Positions 1 to 10,059 of a stretch of DNA of 64,000 nt are shown piece after piece. Both the position numbers and the translations under genes were made by a program. Every line of letters begins with the position of its first letter. Within the stretch, counting starts at the first letter, position 1. This DNA is from SSSZ01 sp016790965. GTDB lineage: Bacteria; Pseudomonadota; Gammaproteobacteria; Burkholderiales; Rhodocyclaceae. Below the pieces are notes generated by a model. The model had not been told where the DNA came from. It worked only from the letters and a program-made list of their open reading frames with translations, and made no database searches. The DNA lies in assembly GCA_016790965.1 (NCBI GenBank), contig JAEUNZ010000005.1:31439-95438 (forward strand), read 5' to 3'.

Positions 1-90
1 CGGCGTCGGGGTCGCCGGCGGTGATGAAGGGAATGAGCGCCTTACGGCCTTGCGCCGCGAGGCGCTGGAAAGTGGGCTGGATGCGCGACA

Positions 91-91
<1 letters not shown>
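1..91 (-). CDS. trpA: Tryptophan synthase alpha subunit (5' end only)
   Basis: Only the first 30 codons lie in the window; the gene runs off the left edge. The visible N-terminus reads MSRIQPTFQRLAAQGRKALI and continues into PFITAGDPDA, which is typical of TrpA. The alpha subunit cleaves indole-3-glycerol phosphate and passes indole to TrpB. The ATG shares one base with the trpB stop (TGATG), so the two subunits are probably translationally coupled. Confidence 0.93.
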
Positions 92-1296
<1,205 letters not shown>

Positions 1297-1407
1297 GGGA
1301 AATCTCCGGAAAGGGTCAAGAAACTGCGGGTCTGCAGAGTCTTGCCGTCTCAGGTGTGCTTGGCCGAATGACGCCGCCAGAAGATGCGGGTGAGGCCACC
1401 CGGTTGT

Positions 1408-2061
1408 TTACGCATGACTTGAGTCCAAATTCGTTTCCGCAGCCCGGACCGCAGCGATGAAGGCTCTGATCCTGGCCGCGTCCTTGATGCCTTTGGCCAC
1501 CTCGACGCCGGAAGAGACATCCACCGCTGCCGGCCGTACCCGCCTAATTGCATCGCCCACGTTGGAAGCATCCAGCCCGCCGGAAAGGACCACGGGCAAT
1601 GGCAATTGCGCCGGTATCAGCGACCAGTCGAAGGTTTTTCCCCCACCCCCGTAGCCCTCGACGAAGGCGTCCAGGAGCAGCGCCTGGGCCGTCGGGAAAC
1701 GGGCCGCGCATTGTACCAAATCCAGGTCGGCGGTCACCCGCGCTGCCTTCAGGTAGGGGCGCCGGTAGCGGAGGCAATCGGCCTCGCTTTCGTCGCCATG
1801 GAATTGCAGAACGTGCAGGGGCACCACGCCGAGGGTGGCTTCAAGCACCGACGTCGCGGCGTTCACAAAGAGCCCAACCGCGGCGACGAAGGGCGGCAGA
1901 CGCCTCGCCAGTTCGGCCGCCCGATGGGGTGTGACGTAGCGCGGGCTGGGCGGGTAGAAAACGAAGCCGATGGCGTCGGCCCCCGCCGCGACCGCGGCAT
2001 CGACGTCCTCTTCGCGCGTGAGGCCGCAAATCTTGATGCGGGTGCGGTCGCAACGGGTCAT
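1408..2061 (-). CDS. trpF: Phosphoribosylanthranilate isomerase
   Basis: This 217-residue (beta/alpha)8 enzyme catalyses the Amadori rearrangement in the third step of tryptophan synthesis. Diagnostic motifs are KICGLTREEDVDAA at the N-terminus (catalytic Cys), GFVFYPPSPRYV, and the phosphate-binding LSGGLDASNV near residue 162. The ATG overlaps the truA stop by four bases (ATGA), which suggests cotranscription and coupling with truA. Confidence 0.97.
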   Translation of the reverse strand: MTRCDRTRIKICGLTREEDVDAAVAAGADAIGFVFYPPSPRYVTPHRAAELARRLPPFVAAVGLFVNAATSVLEATLGVVPLHVLQFHGDESEADCLRYRRPYLKAARVTADLDLVQCAARFPTAQALLLDAFVEGYGGGGKTFDWSLIPAQLPLPVVLSGGLDASNVGDAIRRVRPAAVDVSSGVEVAKGIKDAARIRAFIAAVRAAETNLDSSHA

Positions 2062-2846
2062 GCAGATACTCCTGGCGGGAAATCGTCATCAGGCTCGGGC
2101 AGGCCCCAATGCGTTTCGTAAATGGGGCCGCGAAAATAGAGGCCGTCGGGCGAAAAGGTCGGCGCCGCCAACTTGCGGTCCCGCTGGGTCAGCAGTTCGG
2201 CCATCCACGCCGGTGCCTGGGTGCCCTTTCCGATATAGACCAGGCTACCGACCAGATTGCGCACCATGTGGTGAAGAAAGGCGCTGGCAGCGAAATCGAA
2301 GACGAACCATTCGCCTGACTGTCGCACCTCGGCCCGCCACAGGGTCTTGACGGGTGACTTGGCCTGGCATTCGGCGGCCCGAAAGGCGGAAAAATCGTGC
2401 TCACCAAGGAGGTGGGCAGCGCCGGCCCGCATGGCTTCGAGACTCAGTGGGCCGTGGAACCAGCCGGCACGCCCCCGCCACAGACCCGGCCGTTGAGGGC
2501 GATTGAGCAGGACATAACGGTAGCGCCGGCCCCGCGCGCTGAAGCGGGCGTGGAAATCCTCGCCCACCGGCTGCGCCCAGCGCACCGCCACGCCACCGGG
2601 CAGGTGAGCGTTGACGCCCCGCACCCAGGCGCTCAGGGGCCGCTCGGCAGCGGTGTCGAAGTGGACCACCTGCTGTGTGGCATGGACGCCGGCATCGGTG
2701 CGGCCGGCGCACAGCGTCGCAACCGGTCTGGCGGCAATGCAAGCCAGCGCGCCCTCCAGCGCGTCCTGGACAGTACCGCCCTCCTTTTGGCTCTGCCAGC
2801 CTTGGAAGTCCGCTCCGCAATATTCGAGCCCCAGGGCGATCCTCAT
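2058..2846 (-). CDS. truA: tRNA pseudouridine(38-40) synthase TruA
   Basis: This is a 262-residue pseudouridine synthase for the anticodon arm of tRNAs. The N-terminus MRIALGLEYCGADFQGWQ is the family hallmark and fixes the start at 2846; the longer upstream reading frame has no TruA character. The catalytic aspartate is in CAGRTDAGVHA near residue 50. It overlaps the upstream membrane-protein gene and the downstream trpF by ATGA at each end, forming a tight operon. Confidence 0.96.
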   Translation of the reverse strand: MRIALGLEYCGADFQGWQSQKEGGTVQDALEGALACIAARPVATLCAGRTDAGVHATQQVVHFDTAAERPLSAWVRGVNAHLPGGVAVRWAQPVGEDFHARFSARGRRYRYVLLNRPQRPGLWRGRAGWFHGPLSLEAMRAGAAHLLGEHDFSAFRAAECQAKSPVKTLWRAEVRQSGEWFVFDFAASAFLHHMVRNLVGSLVYIGKGTQAPAWMAELLTQRDRKLAAPTFSPDGLYFRGPIYETHWGLPEPDDDFPPGVSA

Positions 2847-3442
2847 GACAGCGCCCCAAGGCCGACAAGGACGACAAGTGCCGCGCCCAACAGAAGAGCA
2901 TCGCGCATCCGCCAGGAGGTGATTTCCAGTTGCAGAACGTCTGGTCCAGCAGCTTCGCCTTCCGCCCCTTGCAGAATGCCTCTCCACGACCCCTTGTCCG
3001 GCTGGCTCTCCAGGTATTCGAAGACCAGGGCCAGACGCACCACGGCAGGTTCGACGGGTAGGCCGACGAAGCGCAAGGGTGCGGCGATGGCCCCCAGACC
3101 GACAATCAGACCTCTGCGGTCGAGCAGTTCGAACAACAGGGCGAGTAGACCCAGGAGAACCACCAGGCGGAAACCATGTAGGCCTGCCGCTTCCACACCG
3201 GCGTCGGTGGGCGCCCAGGCAACGGGAAAGACAGCCTCCCCCGGCGTGCCGAAAGCGAAGACCAGCGCCAGGGTCAGGAGCAACCACCGCGCCCGGCGCA
3301 ACTGGCGGGCCCAGCGGCCGACGACCCCTTTACCGGTCAGTAAAAGGGCTAGCGTGGCAAGGCCTAGGGCGTGAGCCCCAAGGAATTGCAGGGACACGGT
3401 GGAGAACAGCCAAGTGAGAACGACGGCGCCGGGATGGATCAT
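2843..3442 (-). CDS. Uncharacterised membrane protein, possibly CbiQ/EcfT-like
   Basis: This 199-residue protein has about four or five hydrophobic stretches, for example VVLTWLFSTVSLQFLGAHAL near the N-terminus, WLLLTLALVFAF and FRLVVLLGLLALLFELL, and a last one at the C-terminus. The pattern is reminiscent of CbiQ/EcfT transport components. The charged coupling motifs of that family are not obvious and no ECF ATPase is nearby, so the assignment is tentative. It lies between fimV and truA and overlaps truA by ATGA, so it is translated as part of the operon. No function is assigned. Confidence 0.7.
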   Translation of the reverse strand: MIHPGAVVLTWLFSTVSLQFLGAHALGLATLALLLTGKGVVGRWARQLRRARWLLLTLALVFAFGTPGEAVFPVAWAPTDAGVEAAGLHGFRLVVLLGLLALLFELLDRRGLIVGLGAIAAPLRFVGLPVEPAVVRLALVFEYLESQPDKGSWRGILQGAEGEAAGPDVLQLEITSWRMRDALLLGAALVVLVGLGALS

Positions 3443-3509
3443 GCGCGGATTCTAGCCCGGAACCGCCCTGACCCACCCCGCAGAGGCCCGACCGCGCGCC
3501 CGGAAACAA

Positions 3510-3535
3510 CGATGGCCCCGCATCGGGGGCCATCG
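3510..3535 (-). terminator. Hairpin downstream of fimV
   Basis: A perfect 10-bp stem (CGATGGCCCC with GGGGCCATCG, 6-nt loop) starts 16 bases after the fimV stop. There is no long T-run on the minus strand (GTTGTTTCC follows), so it is a weak terminator or an RNA-stabilising hairpin before the truA-trp genes. Confidence 0.5.
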
Positions 3536-3551
3536 CTGAACAAGGTTAGGC

Positions 3552-6500
3552 TCAGTTGCCGATGCGCGCCAGAATGGCCTGGGCCTGCTCGGCCAGGGCC
3601 GGCGAACCTTCGCTCAGGACTTCCTGCAGAAGTTCCCGGGCACCCTCCAGGTCGCCCATTTCCTCATAGGCCTTGGCGAGATCAAGCTTCGTGCTGACCG
3701 CCTCCCACTGGGTTCCCATGCCCACACTGTCGTCGGCCGCGGCCTCTTCAGCAGGGGCGGGCGCCTCCGCGGGTGCCGGCGGCGCGACGGACTCAGCAGC
3801 CAGATCGAGATTGATCGAACCCATATCGAAGCTGGGCGCCTGCATGGGCTGCCCCAGGATGGTCGAATCGGTGAGCTTAACGTCGAACTCGAGAGCATCG
3901 CCATCCACCACGCCAATGTCGACGATCTCGTCATCAACCTTGGACGGAGGTTCCTGCATCATGGCCATGGGGTTAACGACGGTGGACTCGGGGCTGAGGG
4001 GCGGCGCATCGAGGTCGAGCACCTGGGGGTTGACCATGGTTTCCCCGGCCACAGGCAAATCCAGGTTGAATTCGTCGGCGGACGGGGCCTCGGCGGCAGT
4101 TTGCGCTGCCCCCTTGGCGACCGCCCCCAGGGTATCGCTGACGTGAAGCTTGTGGGTGCTCTGGTAATCCTCCGCCGGGGCGGGTTCAGTACCGAAGCCC
4201 AGGTCGAAATCAAGCATATCCGGTTCGTCCGTGGCCGCGGGCACGGCGGCCTGGGGCGGGCGATTGGCATCCAGATTGAAATCGACGACGTTGGCCTCGG
4301 CGTTGGTCACCGTATCGACGAAGGCAACCTCGTCCTCGTCCAATTCGGCGGGCGCTGGAGCCGCTTCCGCAGGTGCTGCGGCGGGCGCCGGACCCAAGTC
4401 GAAATCGAGGCTCATGAGTTCGTTTTCCACCGGCGCCGTTTCGCTGCCCGTGGCGGCCTCCTGCAAGGGCTTCACCACCGTCGCCTCGGCCCCGGCGTAG
4501 GAGCCTGAGGGAGGCGCCGCAGTGGCGGCGGAAGCCATCTGGCCCAAGGCCCCCGGCAAGGTGACCGTAGAGCGCAGGGCGTCTCCCGTCTTGGCCGACG
4601 CGACCATGGTGGCGTCGGCGTCGAATTCCGCCGCCCCCCCAACCGAGGCACGGCCGGTAGTGTAGAGGGGGTTGCCCGGATCGAGCTTGGCTCCCAGACC
4701 GGCGACCTTCTCCCACTCGGGACCGGCGCCGCCGGTCTGGGCGTAGAGTTCGCTCGCCAGGGTCTCAAACTGCTTGACACTCTTGCGGTTGGCGTAGATT
4801 TCGAGCAACTTGGCGTGGATGGCGAGCCGCTGCGGGTCCTTCTGCATGGCCTCGAGGAGAATCTCCTCGGCCTGAGCGTCGCGCCCGTAGGCCATATAAA
4901 CATCGGCCTCGGCGACAGGATCGACCTCGTCCGTGTCGATGGTGCCCGGTCCGGTCTGGCTGAAATCGGCCGTCTGGGGAGGCGTTTGCCCCGTATCCAC
5001 ACTCTGGCCCCCCGTGGCGCGGAAGACCGAATTGGGCCCCAGGCTGGAAGGACTCGGAACCGCAGTTGTCGGCACGGAGGGCAACGGGGCCTTGCGCCGG
5101 CGATAGAGCAGATAGCCGGCCAGAAGCGCCGCAACGGCACCGCCCCCGGCGATGGGGAGGAAGAGATCCATCTCTTCCGGTTCCGGCTCGGGCGGCGGCG
5201 GGGGAACGGGTTTCTTGGGCGGCGGCTTGGGTGCCTCGGCCGGCTTGGGCGCTTCAACTGGCTTCGGAGCTTCCGCAGCAGCCTGGGGTTCGGGAGGCTT
5301 GGGCGGTTCTGCGGGCTTTGCAGCCTCGGCGGCTTTCTTGGCCTCCTCGGCCTTCTTGGCTTCCTCGGCCTTTTTGGCCTCTTCGGCCAGTCTGACTTCC
5401 TCCGCCTTCTTGGCTTCGGCGGCCTTTCTGGTTTGCTCGGCCATCTGGGCCTCTAGGGCCTTCTTCGTTTCTTCGGCCTTCTTGGCTTCCTCGAGCTTAC
5501 GGGCCTCTTCGGCTTTCTTGGCCTCCTCTGCCTTCTTCGCTTCCTCTGCCCTCCGGGCGGCTTCAGCCGCTTTGCCCTCTTCGGGCTTCTTGCCCGAGGA
5601 CTGCTTTTGCAGCTCCGCGAGGCTTTGGTTCTTCAACTCCACCAGTTTCTGGAGCTCGGTGACGTTCTTTTCCAGCATGGCCATGCGCTCGTTGGCTTCC
5701 TTGAGCGCCCGGTCCTTGGCGACGGCATCCTCTTCGCCGCTGCGTCCCTTGGCCCCCTTGCCGGCGGCCTCGGTCTTGGATACTTTGACCTGGTCCTTGC
5801 CTCCTTCGGCCGGTGCAGCTTTCTCTTCCACCTTGGGGGTGATCTTACCCGCTGCGGCCTGGGTGCCCCCATCAGCCCGGGCAGGCCCGTCTGCGGTCGC
5901 TGCCGCGAGTTTCTTGCGATAGCCATTCCAGTCTGCCGTCTGCGAGACGTAGACCTGCTTCGCTTCAGATTCGGGGATAGCCGCAACGGTTTCCCGGTCA
6001 GGAACGTTCAGGATGGCACCGGATTTCAAGCGATGCATATTGCCGCCGATGAAGGCGTCAGAATTGGACTTGAACAGTCCAACCAGCATCTGCTCCAGTG
6101 AAACGCCCTCGTGGCGCGTTTCCCGGGCTATTTTTCCCAGAGTATCCCCGGTCTTGACCTCGCGGCTCCCTCCCCCGGCGGACGCCGCCGGCTCGGGGGC
6201 CACCGCCCGGGGTTTGGCCTCGCGCCTGACGGGACCCCTGGCCCCCTCCGGAGCGGCCCCACCGGCCCCCCCCCCTCGCACGGAGGCCACGGGTTTGGCT
6301 TCGGCCACGGAAACGGGCTGACCTGCAGCCGCAGCAGCAACCTCCGGCGGATCGAGCAGGAAAGTGTACTCCCGCACCAGCCGGCCCGCCGGCCAGTTGA
6401 GTTCCACGAGGAAATCGAGGAAGGGTTCGTTCACCGGTTTGGACGACGTGATCCGTACGATGGACTTGCCGTTGGTCCGCCGGTCGACCGCGAAGCGCAG

Positions 6501-6758
6501 ATCGAGCAGACCAGAGGGGAATTCGACCCCCGCCTGGCGGAAGGCATCCTGGGGCGCGAGTCGCGCCGTCATGCCGACCAGTTCGTCGCGCGTCGCGCTC
6601 AGTTCGACCTCCGCCCGCAAGGGCTGACCCAGTCCCGAAAGGACAGTGATCCTGCCCAGGCCAGCCGCATCAGCGAGCCCGGGCATCAGGGTCAGACAGG
6701 AGGCCACGGCAGCGACCGCAGCACGCATCTTGAATCGATTCGCGAGATTTTTTTTCAC
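3552..6758 (-). CDS. fimV: FimV-family pilus/polar assembly protein
   Basis: This 1068-residue inner-membrane protein with a periplasmic LysM domain belongs to the FimV/HubP family, which organises type IV pilus secretins and polar complexes. In order it has a signal peptide (about 1-32), the FimV N-domain beginning GLGRITVLSGLGQPLRAEVE, a LysM domain (about 198-255, VKTGDTLGKIA), an Ala/Glu/Lys repeat coiled coil (about 395-475), a Pro/Ala/Glu linker, one TM segment near 535-555 followed by RRRK, a TPR-like segment near 620-665, a long acidic region and the conserved C-terminal TPR (KLDLAKAYEEMGDLEGAREL). The place between asd and truA is the usual betaproteobacterial one. Confidence 0.95.
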   Translation of the reverse strand: MKKNLANRFKMRAAVAAVASCLTLMPGLADAAGLGRITVLSGLGQPLRAEVELSATRDELVGMTARLAPQDAFRQAGVEFPSGLLDLRFAVDRRTNGKSIVRITSSKPVNEPFLDFLVELNWPAGRLVREYTFLLDPPEVAAAAAGQPVSVAEAKPVASVRGGGAGGAAPEGARGPVRREAKPRAVAPEPAASAGGGSREVKTGDTLGKIARETRHEGVSLEQMLVGLFKSNSDAFIGGNMHRLKSGAILNVPDRETVAAIPESEAKQVYVSQTADWNGYRKKLAAATADGPARADGGTQAAAGKITPKVEEKAAPAEGGKDQVKVSKTEAAGKGAKGRSGEEDAVAKDRALKEANERMAMLEKNVTELQKLVELKNQSLAELQKQSSGKKPEEGKAAEAARRAEEAKKAEEAKKAEEARKLEEAKKAEETKKALEAQMAEQTRKAAEAKKAEEVRLAEEAKKAEEAKKAEEAKKAAEAAKPAEPPKPPEPQAAAEAPKPVEAPKPAEAPKPPPKKPVPPPPPEPEPEEMDLFLPIAGGGAVAALLAGYLLYRRRKAPLPSVPTTAVPSPSSLGPNSVFRATGGQSVDTGQTPPQTADFSQTGPGTIDTDEVDPVAEADVYMAYGRDAQAEEILLEAMQKDPQRLAIHAKLLEIYANRKSVKQFETLASELYAQTGGAGPEWEKVAGLGAKLDPGNPLYTTGRASVGGAAEFDADATMVASAKTGDALRSTVTLPGALGQMASAATAAPPSGSYAGAEATVVKPLQEAATGSETAPVENELMSLDFDLGPAPAAAPAEAAPAPAELDEDEVAFVDTVTNAEANVVDFNLDANRPPQAAVPAATDEPDMLDFDLGFGTEPAPAEDYQSTHKLHVSDTLGAVAKGAAQTAAEAPSADEFNLDLPVAGETMVNPQVLDLDAPPLSPESTVVNPMAMMQEPPSKVDDEIVDIGVVDGDALEFDVKLTDSTILGQPMQAPSFDMGSINLDLAAESVAPPAPAEAPAPAEEAAADDSVGMGTQWEAVSTKLDLAKAYEEMGDLEGARELLQEVLSEGSPALAEQAQAILARIGN

Positions 6759-6863
6759 GGCGCCACCCTGAGCGTCGAAATGGGGCTTTTAAAATAACAT
6801 CATGAACTTAGCTATGCAAGCTAATCCCGCTTCTAGTTTTTCGCCCTGTAGGCATATTCCCAA

Positions 6864-6891
6864 CAAAAAAAACCGGGGCCGCAGCCCCGGT
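6864..6891 (-). terminator. Rho-independent terminator of asd
   Basis: On the minus strand ACCGGGGC and GCCCCGGT form an 8-bp stem with a 4-nt loop, followed by a run of T residues. It begins about 25 bases after the asd stop and separates the leu-asd genes from fimV. Confidence 0.85.
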
Positions 6892-6915
6892 CTTGTGCCC
6901 TCAAGGCCTTGAGGC

Positions 6916-8049
6916 TTAGGCGTCAAGCAGGATACGCAGCATGCGGCGCAGGGGCTCGGCAGCCCCCCACAGGAGCTGGTCGCCACACGTAAATGCGGCC
7001 AGATACTCAGGCCCCATGGCCATCTTGTGCAAACGGCCGACCGGCACGGTCAGGGTGCCGGTGACGGCGGCAGGGGTCAGTTCCCGCTCGCTGATCTCGC
7101 GCTCGTTCGGCACAACCTTGGCCCACTGATTGCCCTTGGCGATGATGTCGGACACCTCGTCCAGGGGCACATCCTTCTTGAGTTTGATGGTCAGCGCTTG
7201 GGAGTGGCAGCGCATGGCGCCGATGCGCACGCACAGGCCGTCGATGGGGATCGAGCCCGGGCTGCGGAAGGCGGGGTTGCCGAGAATTTTGTTGCATTCG
7301 GCACCGCCCTTCCATTCTTCCTTGGACTGACCGCCTTCGACCGGCACGTCGATCCAGGGGATCAGGCTGCCGGCCAGCGGGGTATTGCGGAAGTTCTTCT
7401 TGGGGAAGGCGTCGGAACGGATGGTCTCGGCCACCTTGCGGTCGATTTCCAGGATGGCGGAAGCGGGATCGGCCAGCAGGTCGGCGACGGAGGCGTGGAT
7501 GGCGCCCATCTGGGCAATCAGCTCGCGCATGTTCTGAGCGCCGGCGCCGGAGGCGGCCTGGTAGGTCATGGAGGAAATCCAATCCACCAGGTTGTGCTGG
7601 AAGAGACCGCCCAGGCCCATGAGCATGAGGGACACGGTGCAGTTGCCGCCGATCCAGTTCTTGCCGCCCTTGGCCAGCGCGTCCTTGATCACGTGCATGT
7701 TGACCGGGTCGAGGATGATGACCGCGTCGTCGGCCATACGCAGGGCGGAGGCGGCATCAATCCAATGGCCCTTCCAGCCGGCGGAACGGAGCGCGGGGAA
7801 GACTTCCTTGGTGTAGTCGCCGCCCTGGCAGGTGATGATGATCTCACAGGCCTTGAGGGCCTCGATATCGGATGCATTCTGCAGGGGCAGGGAGGCTTCC
7901 TTGCCGCCGAACACCGGGGCCTTGCCGCCGGCGTTGGAGGTGGAGAAATAGACGGGATCGATGTAGGCGAAGTCGCCCTCTTCCACCATGCGCTGCATGA
8001 GGACGGAACCGACCATGCCGCGCCAACCAACCAGACCAACCTTTCTCAT
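6916..8049 (-). CDS. asd: Aspartate-semialdehyde dehydrogenase
   Basis: This 377-residue NADPH-dependent enzyme reduces aspartyl phosphate to the semialdehyde for Lys/DAP, Met and Thr synthesis. MRKVGLVGWRGMVGSVLMQR is the dinucleotide-binding N-terminus of the proteobacterial Asd type. The catalytic cysteine is in IGGNCTVSLMLMG near residue 135 and the substrate-binding region ends in RIGAMRCHSQALT. It follows leuB by about 50 bp and ends at a strong terminator. Confidence 0.97.
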   Translation of the reverse strand: MRKVGLVGWRGMVGSVLMQRMVEEGDFAYIDPVYFSTSNAGGKAPVFGGKEASLPLQNASDIEALKACEIIITCQGGDYTKEVFPALRSAGWKGHWIDAASALRMADDAVIILDPVNMHVIKDALAKGGKNWIGGNCTVSLMLMGLGGLFQHNLVDWISSMTYQAASGAGAQNMRELIAQMGAIHASVADLLADPASAILEIDRKVAETIRSDAFPKKNFRNTPLAGSLIPWIDVPVEGGQSKEEWKGGAECNKILGNPAFRSPGSIPIDGLCVRIGAMRCHSQALTIKLKKDVPLDEVSDIIAKGNQWAKVVPNEREISERELTPAAVTGTLTVPVGRLHKMAMGPEYLAAFTCGDQLLWGAAEPLRRMLRILLDA

Positions 8050-8098
8050 TTCTACTCTCTCCGAAAAAATCGTTTAACGCGCCAAAGCACTCTTCGTA

Positions 8099-9160
8099 TT
8101 ACGCCAGGGCCGCCAGCACGGCGTCGCCCATTTCCCGGGTGCCCACCTTGTTGGTGCCGCGCTCGTAAATGTCGCCGGTGCGGTAACCCTGGGCCAGAAC
8201 CTTTTTGACCGCGTTTTCCACGCGTAGTGCCTGTTCTTCCAGGCCGAAGGTGTAGCGCAGCAGCATGGCCGCCGACAGGATGGTGGCGAGGGGATTGGCG
8301 ATGCCCTTGCCGGCGATGTCCGGGGCGGAACCATGGGAGGGCTCGTAGAGGCCCTTGTTGTTCTGGTCCAGGGAGGCCGAGGGAAGCATGCCGATGGAGC
8401 CGGTGAGCATGGAGGCCTCGTCGGACAGGATGTCGCCGAACATGTTGCCGGTGACCATCACGTCGAATTGCTTGGGGGCCTTGACCAACTGCATAGCGGC
8501 GTTATCCACGAGCATGTGGGACAGTTCCACGTCCGGATAGTCCTTGGCCACCTCGATCATGACGTCACGCCACAGCTGGGTGCATTCAAGGACGTTCATC
8601 TTGTCCACCGAACACAATTTCTTGTTGCGCTTCTGGGCGGCCTGGAAGGCGACGTGGCCGATGCGGCGGATTTCCGACTCGCTGTAAACCATGGTGTTGA
8701 AACCCACGCGCTCGCCGTTCTCTTCGCGCACGCCGCGGGGCTGGCCAAAGTAGATGTCGCCGGTCAGTTCCCGCACGATCAGTATGTCGAGACCCGCCAC
8801 CACTTCCGGCTTCAGGGTCGAGGCATTGGCCAGCTCGGGGTAGAGAATGGCCGGACGCAGGTTGGCAAAGAGGTTGAGATCCTTACGGATGCCTAACAGG
8901 CCGCGCTCGGGACGCTGCTCCCGGGGCAGGCTGTCCCACTGGGGGCCACCTACGGCGCCGAGGAGCACGGCATCCGCCGCGCGGGCGAGCTTCTGGGTGG
9001 CCTCGGGATAGGGAACGCCGGTGGCATCCACCGCCGAACCGCCGAGGAGCGCCTCTTCCATCTCGAACTTGAGATCGAGGGCCTTGAGCACACGCACGGC
9101 TTCGGCCGTGATTTCGGGACCGATGCCATCACCGGGGAGCACACAAATCTTCATGGTCAT
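8099..9160 (-). CDS. leuB: 3-isopropylmalate dehydrogenase
   Basis: This 353-residue NAD-dependent beta-decarboxylating dehydrogenase performs the third step of leucine synthesis. Visible motifs are KICVLPGDGIGPEIT at the N-terminus, the family motif NMFGDILSDEASMLTGSIGM near residue 245 and EPSHGSAPDIAGKGIANP near 278. The ATG at 9154 is an alternative start, two codons in. It lies six bases downstream of leuD. Confidence 0.98.
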   Translation of the reverse strand: MTMKICVLPGDGIGPEITAEAVRVLKALDLKFEMEEALLGGSAVDATGVPYPEATQKLARAADAVLLGAVGGPQWDSLPREQRPERGLLGIRKDLNLFANLRPAILYPELANASTLKPEVVAGLDILIVRELTGDIYFGQPRGVREENGERVGFNTMVYSESEIRRIGHVAFQAAQKRNKKLCSVDKMNVLECTQLWRDVMIEVAKDYPDVELSHMLVDNAAMQLVKAPKQFDVMVTGNMFGDILSDEASMLTGSIGMLPSASLDQNNKGLYEPSHGSAPDIAGKGIANPLATILSAAMLLRYTFGLEEQALRVENAVKKVLAQGYRTGDIYERGTNKVGTREMGDAVLAALA

Positions 9161-9166
9161 TCCTTG

Positions 9167-9811
9167 TTACGCAAACAGCCAGGGCTGCTCGATACGACGC
9201 TTTTCTTCGAATTCGCGAATCTTGTCGGCGTGGCGCAGGGTCAGGCCGATATCGTCCCAGCCGTTGATGAGACATTCCTTGCGGAAGGCATCGACCTGGA
9301 AAGGAACCCCATGGCCATCCGGGCGCACCACGGCCTGGGCCGGCAGGTCCACCAGCAGCTTGTAACCCGGCGTCGCCTGCACCTGCTGGAACAGGGCCTC
9401 CACCTCGGCGGCGGGCAACACGATGGGCAGGATGCCGTTCTTGAAGCAGTTGTTGAAGAAGATGTCGGCGAAGCTCTCGGCGATGATGGCCTTGAAGCCG
9501 AAATCCAGCAGCGCCCAAGGGGCATGCTCGCGGGAGGAGCCGCAGCCGAAGTTCTGGCGGGTAACCAGGATTTCCGCCCCCTGGTAGCGCGCCTGATTGA
9601 GCACGAAATTCGGGTTCTTCGGCCGCTGGGCGCAATCCTGCCCCGGCTGGCCGACATCCATGTAGCGCCACTCGTCGAAAGCGTTGGGCCCGAAGCCGGA
9701 ACGCTTAATGGACTTCAAGAACTGCTTGGGGATGATGGCGTCGGTATCGACGTTGTTGCGATCCAGGGGCGCCACCAAGCCTTGGAGACGTACAAACCGG
9801 TCCATGTTCAA
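9167..9811 (-). CDS. leuD: 3-isopropylmalate dehydratase small subunit
   Basis: This 214-residue swivel-domain subunit pairs with LeuC to isomerise 2- to 3-isopropylmalate. The stretch LDRNNVDTDAIIPKQFLKS and the active-site segment NFGCGSSREHAPWAL (near residue 80) are diagnostic. It is separated from leuC by a small lipoprotein gene and about 100 bp of non-coding DNA, and is followed six bases later by leuB. Confidence 0.98.
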   Translation of the reverse strand: MNMDRFVRLQGLVAPLDRNNVDTDAIIPKQFLKSIKRSGFGPNAFDEWRYMDVGQPGQDCAQRPKNPNFVLNQARYQGAEILVTRQNFGCGSSREHAPWALLDFGFKAIIAESFADIFFNNCFKNGILPIVLPAAEVEALFQQVQATPGYKLLVDLPAQAVVRPDGHGVPFQVDAFRKECLINGWDDIGLTLRHADKIREFEEKRRIEQPWLFA

Positions 9812-9917
9812 TTACCCCGTGGAGAAAACATGTGCCGGCCGTAACGATCGCCGGGCGGAAGCACCGGGCGGCACAACGCGCTGTGCGAAGAAAAGAGCGT
9901 ATTCACCATGGGCATGC

Positions 9918-10046
9918 TCACTTAGTCGCGCGCTGAATGGCTTCGCCACCCTTTTCGATATCCTGGCCAATCCCACGTACCGTGTTGCAGCCGGTGGCTG
10001 TCGCTAGGGCAAGGGCGGAAATGAGGGTCAGAACGATGATTTTCAT
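9918..10046 (-). CDS. Entericidin A/B family small lipoprotein
   Basis: This 42-residue protein begins MKIIVLTLISALALATATGC, a signal peptide ending in a lipobox, so Cys-20 would be lipidated. The remainder, NTVRGIGQDIEKGGEAIQRA, is the entericidin consensus. Upstream in-frame codons extend into leuC and lack family similarity, so the start at 10046 is preferred. It sits 13 bases after the leuC stop and before leuD. Entericidins are envelope lipoproteins linked to stress in enterobacteria; the role here is unknown. Confidence 0.85.
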   Translation of the reverse strand: MKIIVLTLISALALATATGCNTVRGIGQDIEKGGEAIQRATK

Positions 10047-10059
10047 GAAAGTCTCCGAT

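Noticed and set aside
7027..8208. 393-codon plus-strand frame opposite asd
   Set aside because: Gly/Asp/Val-rich chance frame opposite a well-conserved gene.
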